Positions 44,498-51,673 of a stretch of 64,000 bases of DNA are shown one piece after another. The position numbers and the translations under genes were made by a program. This DNA is from Flavobacteriales bacterium. Lineage in GTDB: Bacteria; Bacteroidota; Bacteroidia; Flavobacteriales_G; Salibacteraceae. The notes under the pieces are model-generated. The model ran no database searches, was not told the DNA's origin, and worked only from the letters and a program-made list of their open reading frames with translations. The first letter of the stretch is position 1. Each line of letters starts with the position of its first letter. The stretch is taken from positions 1-64,000 of the forward strand of contig JABMOM010000045.1 in the NCBI GenBank assembly GCA_013204105.1. Reading direction: 5' to 3'.

Positions 44498-45135
44498 TCT
44501 ATCTTAAAGAGAATATTGCCTACTTAAAAAGCTTGGATACCGAGCTTGACCTCAGTGAAGATCCGACGCTTTCCGAACTGGAGACGCTGGCTGAACAACT
44601 CGGTATCCCCCTGGATGTCCTTTTACTGAGGAGCATGCAACACACGGATCTTCCTTGGAGTGACATCCGATTCGTTTTCTTGGATGTAGATGGTGTTTTA
44701 ACAGAAGGAGGCATGTTCTACACGGAGAGCGGCGATGAATTCAAACGCTTTGACACGAAGGATGGTATGGCCATCAAACAAGCCATGCAGAAAGGCATCA
44801 CATTTGGCATCGTTTCGTCCGGGGTAAATCAATCCATCATCCAACACCGAGCTGAGATGTTCGGAATCGAGCACGTGTACGTCGGTACGGATCCAAAGCT
44901 TGAAATCGCTGCACAATGGCTAGATAAACTAGGCCTTTCATGGGAGCAGGTAGGGTATATCGGAGACGATATCAACGACCTACAGATGTTCGACAAATCC
45001 CGCATTGCCGCCTGTCCTTCTGACGCCACCCAACCCATAAAAGAAGCCGCGGATTTTGTGCTTCAGTCCAAAGGCGGACACGGTTGTGTGCGTGAATACT
45101 TGCGCTGTTTTCCTCCATTGATTGAGGTGCTATGA
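44494..45135 (+). CDS. KdsC-like HAD phosphatase with an extra N-terminal domain
   Basis: A 213-residue protein. Residues about 58-213 are a HAD-IIIA phosphatase of the KdsC/CMP-sugar phosphatase type: nucleophile Asp64 in FLDVDGVLTEGGMFY, FDTKDGMAIK, VSSGVNQSII, and GYIGDDINDLQMF. KdsC itself removes phosphate from Kdo8P. The first 55 residues are not part of that family; NIAYLKSLD ... DPTLSELETLAEQLGIPLDVLLL resembles the second half of an XRE/Cro repressor domain. It overlaps the DAHP-synthase-like gene and rsmI by four bases each. The substrate is probably a ulosonate phosphate. Confidence 0.85.
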   Translation: MIYLKENIAYLKSLDTELDLSEDPTLSELETLAEQLGIPLDVLLLRSMQHTDLPWSDIRFVFLDVDGVLTEGGMFYTESGDEFKRFDTKDGMAIKQAMQKGITFGIVSSGVNQSIIQHRAEMFGIEHVYVGTDPKLEIAAQWLDKLGLSWEQVGYIGDDINDLQMFDKSRIAACPSDATQPIKEAADFVLQSKGGHGCVREYLRCFPPLIEVL

Positions 45136-45830
45136 GCGGAATACTGACCCTGGTCCCCACCCCAATCGGCAATTTGGACGATATCACCTTTCGTGCGGTC
45201 CAAGTCTTGAAAACGGTTGACCTCATCCTCTGTGAGGACACAAGGCATTCGGGAAAGCTCTTACAGCATATCGGTGTCGAAAACAAGCTGAGTCCTTTCC
45301 ATCAACACAACGAACACAAAGTTACTGAGCGACTCGTGGATCAATTGATCGGCGGAACCAATATGGCCTTGGTTACGGACGCAGGAACCCCGGGCATCAG
45401 CGACCCTGGATACCTTTTGGTGCGTGCTTGCATAGAACGCGACATCAGAGTAGAAGTGCTCCCTGGTGCAACCGCTATCATCCCCGCCATCGTTGGCTCC
45501 GGTCTGCCCTGCGAGAAATATCTATACCTGGGCTTCCCACCTCAAAAGAAAGGCAGGCAAACATTTTGGAGAGAACTAACTGATACAGAGCACACAATGG
45601 TCATGTATGAATCGCCCCACCGGATTCAAAAAGCACTGAGAGAGGCCGCAGAGGTTTTCGGAAATGAGCGGAGAGCTTGTGTGGTGAGGGAATTAAGCAA
45701 AGTGTACGAGTCCTATCACCGAGGCACGCTGGAAGAGCTGCACGCTTTGGGAGAAGCGCAAGCCTATAAAGGGGAGATCGTGTTGGTCATTGAAGGAACA
45801 CATCACGCAGAAAAACGAAAGAAGGGATGA
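45132..45830 (+). CDS. rsmI: 16S rRNA (cytidine1402-2'-O)-methyltransferase
   Basis: A 232-residue SAM-dependent tetrapyrrole-methylase-fold enzyme. LTLVPTPIGNLDDITFRAVQVLK at the N terminus, LCEDTRHSGKLL, ALVTDAGTPGISDPGYLLV and LPGATAIIPAIVGSGLP are diagnostic for RsmI. It 2'-O-methylates C1402 in the P site of 16S rRNA. It is slightly short because the C-terminal helical extension of E. coli RsmI is absent. Coupled by ATGA overlaps to genes on both sides. Confidence 0.95.
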   Translation: MSGILTLVPTPIGNLDDITFRAVQVLKTVDLILCEDTRHSGKLLQHIGVENKLSPFHQHNEHKVTERLVDQLIGGTNMALVTDAGTPGISDPGYLLVRACIERDIRVEVLPGATAIIPAIVGSGLPCEKYLYLGFPPQKKGRQTFWRELTDTEHTMVMYESPHRIQKALREAAEVFGNERRACVVRELSKVYESYHRGTLEELHALGEAQAYKGEIVLVIEGTHHAEKRKKG

Positions 45831-46849
45831 AAGCGATTGTATTGATAAAGGACGGCACGGCAGGCGAAGCATTTGAATTTCAAACACTTGAAATCCCCCG
45901 ACCAAAAGAGGGAGAAGTACAAATCAAGGTGAGTCATTTCGGACTCAACTATGCAGACATCATGGCCCGTAGGGGGCTGTACAATGACCGTCCAGCTCTA
46001 CCGTGCGTTTTAGGCTATGAAGTCGTAGGTGAAATCACCGCTGTCGGCGATAACGTTCACAACCTCGCGGTGGGAGATAGCGTTGTCGGGTTCACTCAAT
46101 TTGGTGGCTACGCTGAATATGCCATTGCTGAGGTCCAAGGTGTTGTGCGCATCGACTCAGCCATTGACAAAGCCGCCGCTACCGCATTGGCAACTCAGTA
46201 TTGCACCGCTTGGTTTGCGGCTTGCCACATGATCAACCTCAAAAAGGGCGATCGCGTTTTGATTCACGCAGCAGCAGGTGGCGTGGGGACGGCCTTGGTC
46301 CAGATTGCCAAGTGGAAGGGTTGCGAAGTCTTTGGAACTGCAAGCAAACCTGAGAAATTGGAATACTTGAAGCGCTTAGGCGTGGATCACGCGATCAACT
46401 ATGCCACCCATGATTTCGTGACAGAAGTGGAGCGCATTTGCGGTAATGCCCGCATCGATGTGGCATTCGACCCCATTGGCGGATCAAATTTTAAGAAGAG
46501 CATGAAATTATTAGGCGCTGGGGGACGCATAGTTCCGTTTGGCGCAAGTGAATGGAGCGCATCCAAAGGAGGGTTGATCGACAAGATCAAGCTTGCGTTT
46601 GGATTCGGGTTCTTGCACCCCGTTCCCATGATGATGAATTCGAAAGCGGTGATCGGAGTGAACATGTTGCGCATCGGACAACACAAATCCGCCTACCTAA
46701 ATGCGTGCATCAATGAGGTCTATGACCATTTCCAACAAGGTATTCTCAAGCCTAGTGTCGATTCCATCTTCGATGCCGCGGACATCGCCAAAGCACATGA
46801 ACGACTAGAAGGTCGCGGCTCCATCGGGAAGGTAGTCGTGAAATGGTGA
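45827..46849 (+). CDS. Medium-chain dehydrogenase/reductase, quinone oxidoreductase (VAT-1-like)
   Basis: A 340-residue zinc-independent MDR protein. It has the N-terminal GroES-like domain (NYADIMARRGLYNDRP, LGYEVVGEITAVGD), the NADP site GVGTALVQIAKWKGCEVFGTAS, and the VAT1-type insert GGRIVPFGASEWSASKGG ... FLHPVPMMMNSKAVIGVN. It probably reduces quinones or enones with NADPH. It is last in the five-gene operon and ends base to base with the convergent 46850 gene. Confidence 0.88.
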   Translation: MKAIVLIKDGTAGEAFEFQTLEIPRPKEGEVQIKVSHFGLNYADIMARRGLYNDRPALPCVLGYEVVGEITAVGDNVHNLAVGDSVVGFTQFGGYAEYAIAEVQGVVRIDSAIDKAAATALATQYCTAWFAACHMINLKKGDRVLIHAAAGGVGTALVQIAKWKGCEVFGTASKPEKLEYLKRLGVDHAINYATHDFVTEVERICGNARIDVAFDPIGGSNFKKSMKLLGAGGRIVPFGASEWSASKGGLIDKIKLAFGFGFLHPVPMMMNSKAVIGVNMLRIGQHKSAYLNACINEVYDHFQQGILKPSVDSIFDAADIAKAHERLEGRGSIGKVVVKW

Positions 46850-47764
46850 TCAGAATGTGAACTCTTTTTTGAACGACGCGAGTCGATCCCGCAGCACCCC
46901 CAATCCCTCTGCTGGATCAGCCAAATTTCCTGCAGCGGTATCCACTTTGAGCTCCCTCAATTTCATGTTGTTATTGATGAATATCATCTCCATTTCAGGG
47001 TACAATTCCTTCAGTACTTCTACGATGTCGTTGATGCTATAATTATGCTCAACCAGGTTGATCGTTCCCGTCTGTTTTTGATCGTTTAGGACGTCGTGCA
47101 AGTGCTTGCTGACCGTGTCGATAAAGATAAATGGTCGATGCTGTTCCCCGGTTCCGTGGACATTGATCGTTCCCCGGAAATTGGCCTCAAAGAGTAGTTT
47201 ATTGATGACCGCATCAAAGCGCATGCTCTTGTTGTACCCATATACATTTCCACATCGGATGATGTGTGTCTTCACCTTGTCTTCCAACCTTCGTACATGC
47301 TCCTCGCCGCGCATTTTGGAAATGCCGTAGAAGGTTTTGGGGTTCAACTCAACGCCCAAGCCCTTTCGTTCCTCACCTGACCCATAGACAGATACTGAAC
47401 TCAAGTAGATCAATCGCTGTACGTCACTCTCTTCCACGGCGTATGTTACCTCTGCCGTTCCCCAATGGTTCACTTGCTCAAAAAGGTGTGCGTCCTGATC
47501 TGCAAAAGGGGTAGTCACTTTTGCCGCTAGGTGAAACACGGCGTCAGCATTGCGTACCGCTTTACGGAGATTTCTGCTGTCTAGGATGTCCCCTTCAATG
47601 AAATGAAAGCGCTGATCCAATTTCAAGATTCCGATGAAGGCGTTGTAATTATGCCTGCTCAGGTTGTCGTAGATCGTAACTCGGTCAATGGAAGGGTCTT
47701 CTAGCAATGCTTCACACAATGCTGTGCCTATGTATCCCGCTCCTCCTGTTATCAATACTCTCAT
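46850..47764 (-). CDS. NAD-dependent epimerase/dehydratase (extended SDR)
   Basis: A 304-residue extended short-chain dehydrogenase. It has the NAD fold MRVLITGGAGYIGTALCEAL, the DILDSRNL stretch, and the catalytic set SSVSVYGSGEE ... YGISK (Tyr-x-x-x-Lys). FLNNN-type ends typical of UDP-hexose epimerases are partly retained. It likely modifies a nucleotide sugar for cell-surface polysaccharide. Nine bases separate it from cysH upstream on the same strand. Confidence 0.85.
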   Translation of the reverse strand: MRVLITGGAGYIGTALCEALLEDPSIDRVTIYDNLSRHNYNAFIGILKLDQRFHFIEGDILDSRNLRKAVRNADAVFHLAAKVTTPFADQDAHLFEQVNHWGTAEVTYAVEESDVQRLIYLSSVSVYGSGEERKGLGVELNPKTFYGISKMRGEEHVRRLEDKVKTHIIRCGNVYGYNKSMRFDAVINKLLFEANFRGTINVHGTGEQHRPFIFIDTVSKHLHDVLNDQKQTGTINLVEHNYSINDIVEVLKELYPEMEMIFINNNMKLRELKVDTAAGNLADPAEGLGVLRDRLASFKKEFTF

Positions 47765-47773
47765 GCACCTTTC

Positions 47774-48451
47774 TTATTTGCTGACTAATTCGGTATGAAG
47801 GCCGCACTCATTCTTGCTCTGACCGAGCCATCGCCCTCCACGTTCATCTCCTATGCTCGGTTTCACTGTACATGGCTCACAGCCAATGCTCACGTAGCCT
47901 TCTGCATCTAAAGGGTGTCGAGGCAACTCCAACGCCGATATGTACTGCCATATTTCTTGTTTAGACCAGTCTAACATGGGGTGGTATCGGGACCCTCCTT
48001 GGGGGGTGTGCTCAAATTCCTGCAGGGCCTTGCGATTGGCGTTTTGGTCTGCCCTGACCCCATTGACCCAAACATCAAAACGCTCCAAAAGGGGCTGCAT
48101 CGGCTGCGTCTTGTTGAGGAAGCAACAGTAGTCTGGATCCGACGTGAAAAAGAATTTTCCCTTTGCATCGCGCTGTTGGACCTTGGGAACATGGCTCTCC
48201 ACGTTCACCACGTTCAATCGAAACGTCGCGGCTATGTGATCTCTAAACTTGAGCGTCTCCGGAAAATGAAAACCCGTTTGAATGAAGTACACGGGCATCT
48301 CGGGCGCAATGCGACTGAGGACGTGGAGCATGGGCAAGCTGTGGGTTTGAAAAGAAGAGCTCGCAAAAAATGTCCTTCCCTCGTTCCGAAATTCTTGGAC
48401 GTGGTCTTTGATCCGGAGGATCTTCTGTTGAATTGCGGATGTTAATTCCAT
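47774..48451 (-). CDS. cysH: Adenylylsulfate (APS) reductase, CysH family with Fe-S cluster Cys
   Basis: A 225-residue assimilatory sulfonucleotide reductase. It carries both cluster Cys pairs (DYCCFLNK and GCEPCT) of the iron-sulfur APS-reductase type and the catalytic Cys in NECGLHTELVSK at the C terminus. It reduces APS (or PAPS) to sulfite with thioredoxin. No sulfate adenylyltransferase or sulfite reductase gene is nearby, so its regulon is elsewhere or scattered. Confidence 0.92.
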   Translation of the reverse strand: MELTSAIQQKILRIKDHVQEFRNEGRTFFASSSFQTHSLPMLHVLSRIAPEMPVYFIQTGFHFPETLKFRDHIAATFRLNVVNVESHVPKVQQRDAKGKFFFTSDPDYCCFLNKTQPMQPLLERFDVWVNGVRADQNANRKALQEFEHTPQGGSRYHPMLDWSKQEIWQYISALELPRHPLDAEGYVSIGCEPCTVKPSIGDERGGRWLGQSKNECGLHTELVSK

Positions 48452-48502
48452 GTTTTCACCGCGCGTTGAATTGCGTTACAAAGGTTAGCCTTCGGTCGCG
48501 AT

Positions 48503-49339
48503 TTAATCAAGTCTCAAGTTGTCAATTAAGCGGACATCTCCCGCATAGGCTGCTATGACTGCCTGATAGACTCCAGGGTCGCCATCTTTCCTAGGTAAAA
48601 AGGTCGCGGGGTCGATGATGTCGAAGTATTCGAGGCGCAGGTGCGCATTGGTTTCAAACAACCGTTGCACCTCGGCTCGAATGGCATCCAATCCCTGTTT
48701 GCCAAGTGCTTGCGCGGCCTTCGTTAAGACTTCGTACAACAAGGTGCTCGCGGTCCTTTGAGCCGGGTCGAGTCTTCGATTTCTCGAGCTCATGGCGAGC
48801 CCGTCTGGCTCTCTCACCGTTGGCATTCCCTTGATCTCTATCTCGGAGCCCAGTTGTTTGGCCAGCTGCTTTATGACTTGCAATTGTTGAAAATCCTTTT
48901 CGCCAAAAAACGCCATGTCAGGCCGAACGGTCTCGAATAGGATGTGCACCACTTGACCCACTCCTCTAAAATGACCTGGCCTGAATGCGCCTTCGAACCT
49001 GTTTTCCATTGCGCCAAAGTCATGGATGTAGCGATCCAATTCCGTCCCCGCAGGATATATCTCTGATCGGGTGGGCAAAAATGCCAGGTCACATCCCGCT
49101 GCTTCCAGGGTTTTGAGGTCCCGTTCGGTATCGACCGGGTACTTCTCGAAGTCCTTCGGGTCATTGAACTGGGTCGGATTGACGAATATGCTTGCAACGG
49201 TAAAGTGCCCATCTCGATTCGACGCCGCTACTAAGGAAGCATGTCCATCATGCAAGGCACCCATTGTAGGAACAAACCCCACCTTCCTATCTCGGGGGAT
49301 CAATCGATCGATCTCTTGTTTAGTCTTGGCTACGAACAT
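48503..49339 (-). CDS. panC: Pantothenate synthetase
   Basis: A 278-residue enzyme joining pantoate and beta-alanine with ATP. The HIGH-type motif is in VGFVPTMGALHDGHASL, and FVNPTQFNDPKDFEKYP, FFGEKDFQQLQVI, GMPTVREPDGLAMSSRNRRL are diagnostic. The start MFVAKTKQEIDRL is at 49339; the frame stays open upstream, but that part is the antisense of the next gene. It is divergent from the glycogen-synthase-like gene, with the promoter region between them. Confidence 0.96.
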   Translation of the reverse strand: MFVAKTKQEIDRLIPRDRKVGFVPTMGALHDGHASLVAASNRDGHFTVASIFVNPTQFNDPKDFEKYPVDTERDLKTLEAAGCDLAFLPTRSEIYPAGTELDRYIHDFGAMENRFEGAFRPGHFRGVGQVVHILFETVRPDMAFFGEKDFQQLQVIKQLAKQLGSEIEIKGMPTVREPDGLAMSSRNRRLDPAQRTASTLLYEVLTKAAQALGKQGLDAIRAEVQRLFETNAHLRLEYFDIIDPATFLPRKDGDPGVYQAVIAAYAGDVRLIDNLRLD

Positions 49340-49359
49340 TGGACAAAGACAGCTTCTTA

Positions 49360-49390
49360 TTGACGCGAAGCCGCAATTTGCGTAAATTTG
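49360..49390 (+). promoter_or_regulatory. Putative promoter of the glycogen-synthase-like gene
   Basis: TTG at 49360-49362, 20 bases of spacer, then TAAATTTG at 49383-49390 (full match to TAnnTTTG). Predicted leader about 45 bases to the ATG at 49442. Confidence 0.6.
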
Positions 49391-49441
49391 CAAGACTTTT
49401 TCTCCGAGGAGAGTTCTTTTCTTAAAACCAAGGATGAATTT

Positions 49442-50272
49442 ATGAGTAATTACGACCGCGTTCTGTACGTTTCCCACGAGATCAACCCCTACCTTCCTGA
49501 AAATTACATGTCCTACATGGGCCGCCAGCTGCCGCAGGAGGCACAGGACTTCGGCAAGGAGATCCGCTTGTTTATGCCCCGCTTCGGCTGCGTGAATGAG
49601 CGTCGTCACCAATTGCATGAAGTGATTCGGCTTTCGGGAATGAACTTGATCGTAGATGATACGGATCACCCCTTGATCATCAAGGTAGCTTCGATCCAAC
49701 CGACCAGGATGCAGGTATACTTCATCGACAACGAAGAGTATTTCAAGCGTAAGTCTACCTTCTTCGATGAGGATGAGAAATTTTTTGAAGACAACGATGA
49801 GCGTTCTATCTTCTTCTGCCGAGGCGTTTTTGAAACGGTCAAGAAGTTAGGTTGGATGCCTGAAATCATTCATTGCCATGGATGGTTCAGCGCTTTAATG
49901 GCCATTTATCAAAAAACATTTTACGCCGATGATCCACTCTTTGGCGACGCCAAAGTGGTGTTCTCCATTTACGACGAGGACTTTGAAGAGAAGCTAGATC
50001 CGCGCTTCATTGAGAAGTTGAAGTACGATGGCATCGAAGGGGAGGACATCGAGATCATGCAAGATCCGACCTATGATAATTGGGTGAAGCTGGCTGCCAA
50101 GTATTCTGACGCCATCGTCTACGGATCTGAGTATGTTAGCGATGAAATAAAGTCGTATGTGGAGACGTTAGGCAAGCCTGTGCTCGATGCACAACCTGAA
50201 GAAAACCTAATGAGCGTATTCGATGATTTCTACACTAGGGTCATGGAAGAAAACTCAGTGATCGCAGAATAA
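49442..50272 (+). CDS. Glycogen/starch synthase-like protein, N-terminal catalytic domain only
   Basis: A 276-residue protein matching the N-terminal GT5 domain (VLYVSHEINPYLP, EIRLFMPRFGCVNERR, PEIIHCHGWFSAL). It has no C-terminal donor-binding domain, so it cannot act alone as a normal GT-B synthase. Such short forms, next to DUF4270 and glmS, recur in Bacteroidota; they may need a partner or be regulatory. The ATG at 49442 is preferred over a TTG at 49388. It is followed after four bases by the DUF4270 gene. Confidence 0.8.
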   Translation: MSNYDRVLYVSHEINPYLPENYMSYMGRQLPQEAQDFGKEIRLFMPRFGCVNERRHQLHEVIRLSGMNLIVDDTDHPLIIKVASIQPTRMQVYFIDNEEYFKRKSTFFDEDEKFFEDNDERSIFFCRGVFETVKKLGWMPEIIHCHGWFSALMAIYQKTFYADDPLFGDAKVVFSIYDEDFEEKLDPRFIEKLKYDGIEGEDIEIMQDPTYDNWVKLAAKYSDAIVYGSEYVSDEIKSYVETLGKPVLDAQPEENLMSVFDDFYTRVMEENSVIAE

Positions 50273-50276
50273 GGGA

Positions 50277-51671
50277 GTGAAAAATATACCTCTACGAAAC
50301 ATCATTCGACGGTTTGCCTCTTGGCGAGCCGTTGTTTTTTTCGGTCTAATCTTGGCGCTGATTGGGTGCAAGAAGAACGCCTTGATCGGCCCTGAAATCC
50401 AGCCCGACGGATACCTCGATTCACTCACATTAGTCGACACGTTCAGCATAGAGGCTCGAACAATCCTTCTCGACCCGCAAGGGTCAACGCGCTTTCAAAA
50501 TTTTGCAGGCCGTATTCAAAACGATGTTTTTGGAAAAGCAGAAGCCAGCCTCTTGATGAACTTTGCGTTGGAATCTGAAAATATTTTTCTCGAACTCCCT
50601 GCCTCTGACTATACGGTGGAGGAGCTTACCCTTACCGTATTCCCGATCAACGCATACGGAGACCTGACCGATAGCCTCAGGCTTAACATCTATCAGATCG
50701 AGGAGCTGATGAACATAGACAGCGCATATACATCCAATCGGTCCTTCCGCCTCGATGACCTCCCTGTCGGATCTGAGACCATCGCTTATGCCTCTAAAGA
50801 AGAACTAGCAGCCCTTTACGTTTTGGATCCGAACGATTCAACAGATGTGGCATTTGAAGGCGTAAAGATTGCTTTGTCTAAGGATCTTGGGTCCTATCTA
50901 CTCCAAGGGATCGGCACAAGCTATTCCACTTCCTCTTCCTTTCTTGAATTCTTTGGCGGACTTGCCATCGTGCCTGAGTACGATGATCCTTCCGCCGAGG
51001 GTGCATTGTACAACATTGACATCGCTAGTGGAAGTGCAGGCCTCCAATTGAAGTACAGCTACGTGCCAGAAGACGATCCTGATACCATCATTTACGAAAC
51101 CCTCGACTACAACGTCGTAAGTTCCAATACCCGTTTCAATAAGTTCGACTTAGACTATACAGGAAGCGCCGTTGAGCAGGCGCTGGCAACTGCCTCTGGA
51201 GCGGACAAGATTTATGTACAGGGCATGTCTGGGGTAAAAGCGAAAATTGAAGTGCCTCACATCGAGCAATTCATCGAGCGAACAGATGCTGCCATCCATC
51301 GGGCACAATTGATCTTCGAGTCGGATGAAACACAGCCTGAAGGGCTTGCATACTCAAACCAGCTTTACTTGCTCGACTACGAGATTGATCCTGCCTCCGG
51401 AGACACCATTGAAACCTTGACCTTAGACTTTGCCTACAATCAAACGCGCTATGGGGGTGTGTATGACGAAGGCAACGGGACGTATACATTTGACGTTACA
51501 CGACAGGTACAAAAGATGATCGAACTGCAGCAACGCGGGGAAGACATTTACCTTGGTTTTACTTTGAATGCACAGGTTCCTGTTCTTAATGGAAACGTGC
51601 GGGGCCAAAATGTCTTGAAAGGATCAGATAATATTGCTCTGAAAGTTTACTATACGGATATAAGCGAATAA
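50277..51671 (+). CDS. DUF4270 family lipoprotein
   Basis: A 464-residue lipoprotein (lipobox LIGC) that starts with GTG at 50277. The PGS-type N-terminal part (LIGPEIQPDGYLDSLTLVDTFSIEARTILLD) and beta-rich chain with repeated YNIDIASG and FDLDYTGSAVEQAL segments are typical of DUF4270, a Bacteroidota surface-lipoprotein family of unknown role. It sits between the glycogen-synthase-like gene and glmS, suggesting a link to cell-envelope sugar metabolism. Confidence 0.85.
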   Translation: MKNIPLRNIIRRFASWRAVVFFGLILALIGCKKNALIGPEIQPDGYLDSLTLVDTFSIEARTILLDPQGSTRFQNFAGRIQNDVFGKAEASLLMNFALESENIFLELPASDYTVEELTLTVFPINAYGDLTDSLRLNIYQIEELMNIDSAYTSNRSFRLDDLPVGSETIAYASKEELAALYVLDPNDSTDVAFEGVKIALSKDLGSYLLQGIGTSYSTSSSFLEFFGGLAIVPEYDDPSAEGALYNIDIASGSAGLQLKYSYVPEDDPDTIIYETLDYNVVSSNTRFNKFDLDYTGSAVEQALATASGADKIYVQGMSGVKAKIEVPHIEQFIERTDAAIHRAQLIFESDETQPEGLAYSNQLYLLDYEIDPASGDTIETLTLDFAYNQTRYGGVYDEGNGTYTFDVTRQVQKMIELQQRGEDIYLGFTLNAQVPVLNGNVRGQNVLKGSDNIALKVYYTDISE

Positions 51672-51673
51672 TT

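Noticed and set aside
49340-49699. 120-residue N-terminal extension of panC
   Set aside because: It is antisense to the glycogen-synthase-like gene, and PanC homologues start at the ATG at 49339.
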